Source: Plantago major
Taxonomy: Eukaryota; Streptophyta; Magnoliopsida; Lamiales; Plantaginaceae
Reading direction: 5' to 3'
Assembly: GCA_026545765.1 (NCBI GenBank)
Contig: CM048844.1
Span: forward strand, 16,190,237 to 16,254,236
DNA length: 64,000 nt
Shown here: one piece after another, positions 22,893 to 34,700 of the stretch
Position numbering within the stretch: position 1 is the first letter of the stretch
Layout: the number at the start of each line of letters is the position of its first letter
Translations under genes and position numbers: made by a program
Notes under the pieces: generated by a model
What the model was told of the DNA's origin: nothing
Seen by the model: only the letters and a program-made list of their open reading frames with translations
Database searches by the model: none

Positions 22893-24106
22893 CCTAGGGC
22901 ACAAGGAAACGGATTAGAAAACGACATGGTGGTCGTCCGAGAGTTCATTTATGTATCTTATTAAGTCTCATGATCCGAAAACGTCCTACCTTACGGCGAG
23001 TTCCTATGGGTCATTTTTCCTAACTATTGGCACCTACCTTGGCACGTAAGGCCATGCCACAAGGGAGTTCTATGTGCCAATTGGCACTATTATCTACCAT
23101 GCAAGGCGCCACAAACAGGAAGTTCAACGAGCCTACTGGCGCTATATTCAAAAATACATGGCACATTTACAAGGCAAGCATACGAGTCATATCCACAAAT
23201 TGATACTATAAATTCAACTACGAAACACATGCAATAGTAGGGTAATCGAAACTCAACATACGTCACATCACTTGGCAAAAAATACCCTATCACTATGGTA
23301 TACGAGCACGGAAATTCCACACAGTATACATGCATCCGGGGTAGAAGAAACAATATTCGAAATTTCGAGGAAGCCAGATTTACTTACTTGATAAAGTAGC
23401 TAGAGAAAGGTTGACGGACAACGAAGCCTGGCTAGCTCTCCAACAGTGACTTGCACGACAGATCTGAATACTCACTCGAAACCTTGTTTGCTCGGAAGTT
23501 AGTTACTTGCTCGGATTGCTTAAGAGTGCTCTGAATTCAATTCGGCTAAAGTGTGACAATGACAGACTTGCGATCTATTTATAGAGGGACAATTGTGGAA
23601 GATGAAACGTCACATTTCTTGGCTTTTAACCCCATCCGTTGATCATTTCAATCCAATGGTTGCGTCGGTTCATAGGTGACGAAAATACATTGTACCCTAT
23701 TAAATCGTCTCGGGATCCTCACTCATGGGCTGGACGGACGACTTATTGGGCCCCTTGGATCACTGTTCATCGGCCCAAGTGGATCATTTCACATATCCAG
23801 CCCAACGGATTACTTCCTACACACTCTTCCACAACAAACTCCTTCATATCCTAAAACCGTACTCGGATCTCGATATATCTCGGATACAAATACATTTTCC
23901 TTCTATGGCCCGTGATTATTCCTATCCCGGACCGTAGAATGAAAGGGGGGGGGGGGGAGATATATTAATTTCCTGAAACACGGATACGGATTGTTTGACG
24001 TAAAAATAAGGGATTTTCTCCCTCACATTTAATGATTCGGACACGCTCCTAACACACACTTGTTCCTCTACTTATAGTTCCACAACTATCTTCTACTAAG
24101 ATACTT
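22893..24106. other. Retrotransposon non-coding region between antisense ORF and polypurine tract
   Basis: This would hold the promoter of the antisense ORF on the minus strand. No coding frame is recognised. A 13 G run with flanking purines (23941-23960, GAAAG13AGA) looks like an extra internal polypurine tract. Confidence 0.55.
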
Positions 24107-24120
24107 GGAAAGTAGGGGGC
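24107..24120 (+). other. Polypurine tract
   Basis: GGAAAGTAGGGGGC lies 3 bases before the right LTR, the position of the plus-strand primer in LTR retrotransposons. Confidence 0.8.
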
Positions 24121-24123
24121 ATA

Positions 24124-25035
24124 TGTTGATACAGATATATGTCCAATCCGTCAAGGGCGCCATAGAGCGTGTCCTAGAGCGCATCAAGGCTAAAGTAGCC
24201 AATTCAGTACTTATCTGACCTTGGCTAGTCCGCTCTAAGGAAAGCCTTCCGGGTCAATCAATACACTCAAGTCAACACACCTCTTCGGCTGGTCCGACCT
24301 AGTTAGGTGCACGACTTCCGAACCTGATAAGAGGTCATATGGTCTCACCAAGTACCACACACTGTCATTCCTAGGATGCCAAACGGACCGGACGGGATAA
24401 ACTCGGACGCCACCTTAACAATAAGACCAAACGTGTACACTAGAACCCCCAAGATACTTCCGAGCATCTAGTACCTTGGATCGTCACTGAGCTACCTAGG
24501 AACAGACCAACTCAACAAGAGTTTGGATCATTCTGAAAAGTCTCATAACGGACCCATCAGCGGGAATAGTACTATGAGGGGTAAAATGACCAATCTACCC
24601 TCCCAGGCCCATCTAATAGTATTGGACCCCAACATACTATTGGGCCATGGGCCAAGGGATTGTCCAAATTCTAAACATACACTTGACATCATCTTATGAA
24701 CCTCTTCATAAGTACATGATAACTATAAATATAGCACAAGGTTCATGACCTTAAGGTAAGTCATAACAAGAGTGATAGAAGTAATAACTACCAAGCTCAC
24801 TATATCATAACCTTCCTCATAACAACTACATTGGGAGCTTTCCAACTCTCTCTTGAGTAAAGTATCTTACTGGATTGACAACTTGCAATCCGGGTTACCT
24901 ATCTAACCCCCCACTTAGTCTTTTCAGGTGTTCCTGCCCGGACCAAGTCACCAGGTCGGACTTCAAGTTGGAGGCGAACCTTAGAATATGGATTTGTAGT
25001 AGTTTAGTTAGTGTTTGAGACTCAACCCATCAACA
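24124..25035 (+). repeat. Right (3') LTR
   Basis: Starts TGTTGATACAG and ends ATCAACA, short inverted ends of TGTTGAT type. TATAAATA lies at 24724-24731. It is 912 bp and has a short insertion near 24900 relative to the left LTR. Confidence 0.93.
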
Positions 25036-25138
25036 ACTACTATCTCATTTTAACAAGTAATACGATTACTATCTCGCCGTATAAAACCCAAGATATATAG
25101 TTTTATTTGCATCTGCATTTGCCGAAGTACCAAAAACA

Positions 25139-25617
25139 GGAAAATTCGACCCCCGTGGTCTCATACTCTCACTGTAGCAGTACTCTTATTCGATTGTAGG
25201 GTGATGAAAGCGATCTGGAATGAGGTGCTGCAATGGCTGAATATTACACACTCTCCGCGTGTTTGGACTAGCGAAGTACAATGGATTCTACCCCGCATAA
25301 GAGGAAAAAATTGGCGAAGCCAAGTCTTGAAAATTGCGTTTATAGAAACGGTCTATGAAATCTGGAAACACAGAAACAATAAATGCTTTGGGCATGATGA
25401 TAGTCATATTTCTATTTCACAGCATATTATAGATGTAGTTATTTATAGAACTTGGTTGGTGCCGCGGCTTCGACCCCATGTTGGGAGTCTTATGCTGTCT
25501 TAGTAGTCTAAGTTGTCAAGTATACTCTACGGCTGGATTACTTGATCGCCTCCTGCTTTGTATTTGTTTTGGAGTTTGATAATATATTCTCGTTCAAAAA
25601 AAAAAAAAAAAAAAAAG
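25139..25617 (+). mobile_element. 5'-truncated L1-type LINE end with poly(A) tail
   Basis: The product at 25201-25500 (WNEVLQWLNI, IAFIETVYEIWKHRNNKCFG) resembles the extreme C-terminus of plant L1 ORF2 proteins, after the zinc-binding domain. About 95 bases of 3' UTR follow and then a 21 A run (25596-25616). CCAAAAACA occurs before (25130-25138) and after (25618-25626), a possible 9 bp target duplication that sets the borders. It sits only about 175 bases upstream of the CHR24-like start codon. Confidence 0.68.
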
Positions 25618-25709
25618 CCAAAAACACTCGAGGTCAAATCCCAAAGCGGAACAAACAGTCGACCAACATTTCAAATTTGAAATCTCCATCTGTTCATCTT
25701 CAACACAAA

Positions 25710-25717
25710 GCGGGAAT
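25710..25717 (-). promoter_or_regulatory. E2F-like site upstream of the CHR24-like gene
   Basis: GCGGGAAT on the plus strand reads ATTCCCGC on the minus strand, which fits the plant E2F consensus WTTSSCSS. It is 76 bases before the ATG. The same octamer is kept in the duplicated copy at 39889-39896. Binding is inferred, not shown. Confidence 0.4.
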
Positions 25718-25792
25718 CACCATATAAAACAGCCCCATATCAAAACCCTCGCCCATTTCCATTCATTCATCTTTCCAGAACCAGGCCCATCC

Positions 25793-28700
25793 ATGGCGGA
25801 CGAGAAGTCGAAGCCAGCGTTAAGTCTCAATCAGCTGCACAAACGATTCCTTGTTGACCTATCGGCTTCTCAGTCCAGACCCAAACCAGGTTAACATCTT
25901 CAATCCACCACACATATAGGTTATTCAGCCTACTACTATGCTTGCTCTTGTTTCCGATCCATCAACTAATTTGAGGTATCTGTTTATGAAATCTGCAGTT
26001 AATTTTGTTTCTACGATGGTGAATAATGACATGCCGAAATTTAATTTTGGTACTCCTTCTCCTCCTCCACCTGCTCAAGGTACCATTATTAGTGTTACTC
26101 AGTAGATGATAGTTTTTCGAAAGTTGAAATGATGAAATATGATTTATGTGCTAGTATTTGCTGATCGTTTGTTGTATTGAATTATGAAGAAGCTAAAGTG
26201 GAAGAGTCGGTGTCGAAGATTAAGGATGCTTCTCCCCAGCTGTCTGATGGTCCGGATGATTTTGATTCTCCGCGTACTGATCCTGGTAAGAATTGCTAAT
26301 TATCCCTCACTTGATGCAAACACATTTCGGAGTTACTACTCCAGTCACTTTTTTTGATATCGAATGTTTTAGGTTATTTTTATTTGAGAAGTATGCTATC
26401 TTTGTTAGTACTTGCTGATATGTATGTTTTGGTGAATTCGGAAGAAGCGGAAGAGTGCATGTCCAAGATCAAGGATTCTTCTCCCCAGCTGTCTGATGGT
26501 CTAGATGATTTTGATTCTCCGCCTACTGATCTTGGTAAGAATTGCTAATTATCCTTCTGTTGATGTAAACACATTTCAGAGGTACTACTCAAGTAACTCT
26601 TTGATTTCTGAGTGTTTTAGGTTACTCTTTGAGATGCCATGTCCGTAGTCAAGTCTCGTTGTTTAGCAATATTCCTAACTTTTGTTTAAAACTAAGTATA
26701 TTAACAGGAAACATTTGTAAACATGCTTAATGATAGTTCAGTACCTTTGGGTAGTAAATGAGAACATGGAAACGTGGATGGTTTGGATTTGGAAACCCAG
26801 AATTTATGTTTGATACTCATATTTTGATTAAATGTATATAGTGAAGTAGGAAAAAAACTCATGTTAGACGTCTAGACACACATTACTCATTAGGAAGTAC
26901 AATACCACCACGGCACAACCCACCCCAAGTGATGGGTGCATATCCCCTAATTTGCACCCATATAACTGTTAGCCCGACTAACACAATTTTTCTCAGGAAA
27001 GTTTGCATAAGATAATCGATCAAAAGACCAGTGTTAGAACTTCTGCAGTAATGGAAACTTATATCCCTGTTGATCTATTGCTCTCTCTTTCTCACTGGAT
27101 TTGGTGGTAGGAAGTAGGAATTCTCTCTGTTTATTTGGTTACCTGATTCATTATGTGTATAATTTACTGGGATTCCTATCTCCTATCGATAGATTAATAC
27201 ATCTTTGATCCTTTTCATTATTAATATTAAAGCGGAGGACTTAAACGAAGATGGTAAGACCACGAAAGAAGATGGAATTGATTCTGAGATAAACCCTGAT
27301 ATTCTTGAATCATGTGAACAAGATCCTGTTTATCCAGGTGCGGTTAACTTGTAATATACGGACATCTACTCTTTCCTTGGTTTATACACAGAAATAGCAT
27401 TTCTTTCTTGTTAACAAAGTATGCATTTTAAGTTAGACATAACAACTGAGATAGAAGTACCTAGCTCTTCTCTCAAGAAGATGCTTTCATGAAATTCTGG
27501 GATCACTGTTTTGATATAACCTTGTTACTGGCTGTGTAACTCTTTGTTTTGTTTTCTGTTTATCAACTCTGCGTGTAGGTACTGAAATTTCAGAAGACCA
27601 AAGACAAACAAAAGTGAGATTAGAAGGCAGGCGTCGCCTCTGCAAAATTTCATACAAAAATGATGGTGATGTTGGCATGGGTGTGAGTTCGGTCAGAGAA
27701 GAAGAGCCAATGATGGATGCTATCACAGATTTTGATTCACCGCCTCAGGTAAAGAAAGGATGTGAGGACAGTGCAAGTGAAATAAGGGATGTACTGAATG
27801 ATTTGACCTCAAGGCTTGAGATTCTTTCCATTGAGAAGAGAAGTATTCCTAAGCCAAGAACCTTCAGGGAGGATGTCAGGGACCCTGTGAGCAGCAAATT
27901 GTATGATGTCGACACAGAAGAAGAATTCAATGATCAGAAATTTAATGCCTCATCTCTTCGTTCATCTGACCTCCCAGCAGATCCAGTGAATGGGTCAAAA
28001 TCTAGAGTTACTGAAGTTCGGACTCATAGTCATATTAGTAAGGCTAATAGAACAATGTATCATCACACAACTTCAAGCAAGAATGAGCCCATGAAGGCCC
28101 GCCCTAAGCCGGGATTTGCAAAAGAGTCTCCTGCTTACAGTTTCTTAACAGGAGTGCAAGATACTGATGCCAACAAGTATACATCGTTGGGTGAAACACA
28201 TGTTGTGAAAAGTGTGGGTAGGGGGCAGCAGCAGAAGCTTATCGAGGTATCTGATGATGAATCTGAGGGAGTTACTGCACTGGATCATGGAGATGATTTC
28301 AGCTTAACCGGTCCAAAGGGCACATACAAGCTATCGGCTAAAATAGCGACCATGTTGTTTCCTCATCAGCGTGAGGGGCTAAAGTGGTTATGGTCCCTTC
28401 ATTGTAAGGGCAAGGGCGGCATATTGGGAGATGATATGGGGCTTGGCAAGACGATGCAGGTAAAAAAAAAAAACCTTTGTATTAAAAAAACAATTTACCT
28501 TCTCACGCTCATATTTCCGTTTACCTTTATTCTGACTATTGTTATACTGCTTCACTAGATTTGTGGCTTTCTGGCTGGATTGTTCAGCTCAAAATTAGTT
28601 AGGAGGGTTTTGGTTGTTGCACCAAAAACACTATTAACACACTGGACCAACGAGCTATCAACTGTAGGGCTTTCCAGATTGACGAGAGAGTATGACATTC

Positions 28701-31700
28701 TCCCAGATATACTTTCTTCATATTGTAAAGGTTCTGTAAAATGCACATTAGATTTGAACCATATCTTCCTTTTGTAGGTATTTTGCAACCTGTACGAAAC
28801 TTCGACATTATGAGCTCCAATATGTACTTCAGGTTTTCTTCCTATTCTTCTTACGCGTCACTTCATATACAATATAGCTCACCTAATTTAGCTATCTCTT
28901 TTTGGCTGTGAGGCTGTTATCATTTGTCCTCTGCCCCATTAAATCTTCATATAAACAACTATTCTTCGGCAAGGACCATGCGGATATTCTCGTGGAAGTG
29001 TTTATACCAGCATATATCCTATTCCATAAGATGGAACCTCCTTCAAGATAATTTGATGTTTGATCTAGATTTCTTGTTATTGGTTTTCAGTGGTTCACGT
29101 TTGTGTTCCTGAGTTAAAGCAGTAGCTTTTCTGTGTGCAGTTTTTTTTTTGGATATCATACGAAACCATTGTGACCAGTAGATTGATGTTATAAAATGAA
29201 TGAATTCATACTGAATTTTGCTTAAGTCATTAGTCAGACCCCAAAACCTGCACAGATTCCTGCTCGTTCAACCTATCAATCTCCAGTGACATGATTTGAC
29301 TGACAACTGCCTGCTTACTTTGATCCATAATGTATAGCTAATTTGAAAATTCGAACTCCAAGCAAATTAAAAATGGAGAAAACTCTCCAATCCCTTAATG
29401 AACAGAGCAAAGCTAGCCAAAAACGGCAAAAGACTCCTTCGATCTGAGCAGAGTTGGGTTTGGTCTTGGTTTGACCTAATTTTTTGAATGATTCAGTTGT
29501 GTATTTGCACTGGTTTTACTTTTTTGGACGCTGAAGTCTGAATCTCTTTATGTTTGTCCATATTCTTCAGGACAAAGGCATCCTTCTCACAACATATGAC
29601 ATTGTACGAAACAATGCTAAATCTTTATGTGGAGATTATCGTTACCAAGATGATGGAGAAGATGAAGATTTATGGGATTATATGATCCTAGATGAAGTAA
29701 TCTTTCTGTAACTATTAATTCATAAATTATATGTATAATCTATATATTTGCTTTAGTTATTTATGCATCATATAAAGGTTTTGGATTTATTCAATTATTA
29801 GGGCCATCTTATAAAAAATCCAAGTACACAAAGGGCTAAGAGCTTGCTCCAGATTCCTTGCCGTCACCGTGTCATTATCAGTGGTACACCACTCCAGAAC
29901 AATCTCAAGGTAGATTTTTAAACATGGAGTTTATTAATTTATTTTTCTGTTTTCACTTTCACTTTTTAATCCTTTGACTATCAAAAGCACAGAGAACCTC
30001 ATTGATTGAAATGTTGCTCTCTCGGTCTCTCATGGAACCCTTAATTTTTGTTAACAGGAACTATGGGCCTTATTCAGTTTCTGCTGTCCTGAGCTGCTAG
30101 GCGACAAGAATGAGTAATCATTATTATATGCTTCGATTGGATACTTTTCTTGAGCTACCGAATTTTACCTCTCGTCTTGTTTCCTTCTTTACTCAGGTTT
30201 AAGGAGAAATATGAATACTTCATTAATCGAGGAAATGAAAAAAATGCCTCGGATAGGGAAAAACGTATTGGTTCGTCTGTTGCTAAGGTGATATTTTTTC
30301 TCACATCCTAGAGTTCTGTGGGCTCAGATATCGAGGATTTTGTAGTATTTGTGATGGGTTTAATCATTTAAACTGTGCCTTGCTGTTTCTCCCTGTTCTT
30401 TTATTGGTATAGTCTTTCTTGTTAAACCTTTTCTGTGAGGACCTGTCTCACCATTTTGCATTTTTCTTGTTGAACCACTGACATATCCAATTTATTTTCC
30501 GTGTAAACGTTGACATTTTGGTGCATATAGTGGTGGTGGAGCGAATGTATTTCATATTTGCTTGGGGAAACTTTGGGTTTTATATCAAGAACATGCCATT
30601 CCTATTCATATCTGGCTTACCGCATGTTTTTTCCGTGTTCATTGATGGGGGTGTATATGCTGTTCTATGATTTACTGGAATATTTAAAATACACTCAACT
30701 ATTTCAAGAAGCCAACCTGAATTGTTTGTCAGGAGTTGAAGCTATTTCAAACACACCTCATATACATCACTTTTCCTTTTAGGTGTTCACAACTGACTTG
30801 ATTCTGTCGTGCTAGTTTTAAGAGTTCGATGCTGCTAAATGTTAAGCAGTCAGCCTTTAAGAAATTGCTTTTGGATATATGTTTGTTCTCTTGAATACTT
30901 TATGCTATATCGTATTAATTGGCCTTTTCCAATGGGTATGAATTTTAAATAGTAGTATAGTACTGCACACTTATTCCGTAAAATCATAAAGAAATACTAT
31001 AACTGCATGCTCATAATAGTAATGTTGTTAAAAATGTCTACTGGCTAATCAAATGAAATCGTTATGCGTTTTATTGTAATTTTTTCGCACAAAATCAAAA
31101 AATCCATTAAGCCCAAAGATTGTATAAGAAGGGTATACCTCAATATGAAGTAAGGCATAAGAATCAATAAAATATTTCCAATCAAAACAAGGCTAGACTT
31201 CTGACGAACTTTGAATTAGGACCACCATTTAGGCTTTTTGGCATGTGAGTATTTTTCCCCCTTTTTTGACATCTTCCAGCATTTTGCATCAATAGGACCT
31301 GAGAGATTGTATCCAACCGTACTTTTTGAGACGTTTGAAGAGTGAAGTATTTGGTGACAATACCTTACTGTCCAAGAAGAATGAGTTAATCGTATGGTTA
31401 CCTTTAACTCGATGTCAGGTGCACACTCAATATATCCTATTCTAAATCAGTAAGTTGTCCCTTTATTTTCAAATTGTTTATTTGAGATTATTAAACTATT
31501 ATCTTTGTGGACTCAGCGTGAACTTTATGAAGCTTTCTTAAAAAGTGAGATAGTCCTCTCAGCCTGTGATGGTTCCCCTCTTGCTGCTATCACGGTAATG
31601 TTTATGCCATTTGCTGTTTAAATATTGTCTCCTGTGCAGCTATTGTGACATTTCTTTGGCTCATTGGCCAACGTAATGGCGATTCATGCATTACTGGCTA

Positions 31701-34700
31701 CATGCCTGCCCCTTAAAATTTAGCACACACAGTTCTAAAAATACAAGACATTTTAACACTTTGGCAATGCAATAGCTATTGAAATTTAACATTTCTTTGC
31801 CAAAATTTCTATGACCTGCCTTTTGGTTGGCGCTATTTGTATTAGATACAAAGAAAATATATGCTGCTGAACATTGTATTGCTACATAAGAATGTCAATG
31901 CAACTTCATTTGAAACAAATTAAATGAAATTTGCACCCCATTCTTCTCTTTTCCGTGTTTTAATTTCTTGGATCCGAGAAATCATGATATGGGTTGCAGA
32001 AAAATCAGTGTATAGAAGTTAGTAGTAACATCTTCATGGCGGTTTACATCCTGTATTCAAAAGGATCAAATATTGTTATTTTGTTTATGGAACAGATATT
32101 GAAAAAGATATGTGATCACCCTCTACTACTTACAAAAAGAGCTGCTGAAGAGGTTCTGGAAGGGATGGATTCAACTGTGAATCAGGAAGATCAACGTGTT
32201 GCAGAAAAATTGGCGATGCACATTGCTGATGTTGCTGAAAGATTTGATATTGTAGAAAATAATGACATCTCTTGCAAACTATCATTTATATCATCTTTAC
32301 TGGTAAGGCCTTCTCAGCACAATCAGTGTTGTAATTTATCTGTGCACATCAATAATGTTTACTGCTTGGTTTCAGGGAGAGCTAATACCGAAGGGGCATA
32401 ATGTGCTTATATTCTCACAAACTCGGAAGATGCTTGATCTGATTCAGGTGGGTAGTCAAGTTGATAATTGGCATATCCTGTTTTTTTGGTACTTCATAAA
32501 AGGTGCAAGGTAACAAAGTCATGAAACTGCTGTCCGAGCTGTGAATGATCATCTGCTGTTTCTTTCATATTTTAAGTATCCCACCAGTGAAGAAAGACAA
32601 GCATGTGCTTCTCGAGGCACTGCGAGTCATGATCTTGTACCATCTAATTCTTGCATTGATAATTCATATCCTTGTCATATTGCTGGTCCGAACTGTTCAT
32701 GTTGAATTTATTCTAATTCATGTCCTCATGCAATCAAAACGGAAAGATGCAGTTTCACTTTAATTATAACTTGCTTTAGTTCTGTGCAATATCCTTTCAG
32801 CGTGGTGATGGTGTAACTAGCAAATGTTCTTTTGTTTGACTTTTTATAGTCTTGTTTTATTTGGATACTCCCACATTTCCTGGCACCATCACACAATCTA
32901 GTTTTCCTAGTTTGTGATTATTTACTCTTTATTCTTGAACCCAGGAATCTCTGGTGGCCAGACACTACAGATTCATGCGGATAGATGGCACTACTAAAGC
33001 CATTGATAGAGCTAAAACCGTCAAGGTTTGATTTTTTTGATTCGGTTATGGTTATTATAAAATGTTATCGATTATGTATTCATTCTTTATGCTGTCAGGA
33101 TTTCCAAGATGGTGGTGCCCCAATTTTTCTCTTGACATCACAAGTAGGAGGATTGGGTCTTACACTAACTAATGCAGATCGAGTGATTGTGGTTGATCCA
33201 GCATGGAATCCAAGGTTCATTTTTTGCACATTATACTATTTTCATTGTAACATATTGACGGAGAAACTAATTTTCATTGTGGATGATGTTAAATACTCCC
33301 TCAGTCCCAGAAAGATGAGCCCATTAGCTCTTTTTACACTTGTTACTTTCACTACCCTGTGCAAATTGTTAACTGTGATGAAAATGTTTGCAGCACTGAC
33401 AATCAGAGTGTAGACCGTGCATACAGAATTGGGCAGAAGAAAGATGTCATCGTGTACAGATTAATGACATGCAGCACTGTTGAAGAAAAAATTTACAGAA
33501 AGCAGGTTTGCTGATTTTTGTTACATATTCAGATGGTTATTTTGTTGATTTTTGTTGTTGCATATTCAGGTCTGCTATACATCACTAATTCACTATCATA
33601 GAATTATGTTCTAGTATCATGTTGTGCGCAGAATTTACATAGTTCATCATTGCTGTTAGGTCATGTACAGTATATTAACTTGCAATGTGTTTTTCAGGTA
33701 TTCAAAGGAGGGTTATTTAGAAGTGCAACTGAACATAAAGAACAGACTCGCTACTTCAGCCAAGAGGTTACTTCCTCAGATCAATGTTTCTTCTTGTGCA
33801 TGTGCACTCCTAATTTTTCTTCTTCCTCATGCATGCTACTTATAGCCCACTAGGTCCGTTCTATTGTGTCTCTGTAGACTGTCTTCAAGTTTATGTTTAT
33901 CCCAAGCTAACTCTATTTTTCAAAATGGAACGACCTTCATACCATGATAATATATTACCAACTTCCGTTAGCTAAATCTGCTCCACCAAAATAGTTCTCT
34001 CTCCTTCTCGATCTCACCTTCTGAGTCCCCTTTTTGTTTGTCCCAATCCCATCTTTCCATACCTAAATGGGAAAATTTGTCTCCTAATTTATTCATTATC
34101 TCCCCTATTTTATGTATTCTCTCATACTTTTATTCATTGCACCATGTGTTCACTAAATTATTCTAATTATTTACATAGCTTAATCTTAACATCAGTGCCC
34201 AGCTCTATGGGAAGATGAGATCTGGGGACGGGAGGGAGCACAATAATTTAGCCTAATAAAAAACTAACCCTCACACAAGGATTATATCATAGTGAATAAT
34301 GAGGAGGCTAGAAGCAGTCCTACTTTATTTTTTCAACATACTAAGCTCCATATTGTAGTGAAATTTAATAAATATAAAACCCCTCTCTGAATCTAAATAA
34401 ATATTCCACCACATGATATATTAATTGAATAAAAGGCTTGAACCAAGTCCTACTGTCTTTCTAAATCAGTTCAAGCTCCATTAATGTACTTGAAGCGGAA
34501 TTTATTAATACTGTATACCCCTTATGTTAACACATTTGATTTTGTGTGGTTAAATTTTCAGGATCTGCGCAATCTCTTCAGTTTGCCAAAACAAGGATTT
34601 AATATTTCTCTAACTCAACAGCAGTTACTTGAAGAACATGATCGACAACACACAATGTATTCAATTTTCGTTTTATAGTTCCTTAAGCAAGTCTGGATGT

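Larger units (their letters stand above)
11251..25035 (+). mobile_element. Complete Ty3/gypsy Tat-lineage LTR retrotransposon with antisense ORF
   Basis: Two LTRs (11251-12146 and 24124-25035) flank a PBS, gag, protease, RT, RNase H, a second archaeal-type RNase H, integrase, a long 3' region with an antisense gene, and a polypurine tract. ACTAC lies directly before the left LTR (11246-11250) and directly after the right LTR (25036-25040), a perfect 5 bp target duplication. Length is 13,785 bp. The dual RNase H and the antisense ORF are known features of Tat-lineage elements (Grande, Retand and relatives). Gag-pol has many frameshifts and nonsense codons, so the copy is dead. The LTRs differ at many sites and by indels, so insertion is not recent. 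Confidence 0.95.
9529..25090. mobile_element. Inverted-repeat-bounded DNA element interrupted by a retrotransposon
   Basis: The left terminus 9529-9586 (GGGGTTTTCTATGGTGAGAT...) is the imperfect inverted repeat of the right terminus, which is split into 11241-11250 and 25041-25090 by the inserted LTR retrotransposon. Conserved blocks are GTACGACTACTATCT, ATTTTAAC, ACTATCTC or its variant, and ATAAAACCC / ATAGAAAACCC. Without the retrotransposon and one target copy the element would be about 1.77 kb. No transposase is visible in 9587-11240, so it is probably non-autonomous or degenerate. Outer target duplication is not clear, hence no superfamily call. Confidence 0.65.

Noticed and set aside
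1-25035. One nested mega-element made of both Tat copies
   Set aside because: Opposite orientation, separate LTR/PBS sets and about 6 kb of unrelated DNA with its own MITEs between them; the second has its own 5 bp target duplication.
25130-25626. Firm target duplication for the first LINE
   Set aside because: Only 9 bases (CCAAAAACA) match next to an A-rich tail, which can occur by chance, so the borders are kept tentative.
30558-30782. Open frames inside large CHR24 introns as extra exons or genes
   Set aside because: Flanking exons join in phase without them, and the duplicated copy does not conserve the frame.
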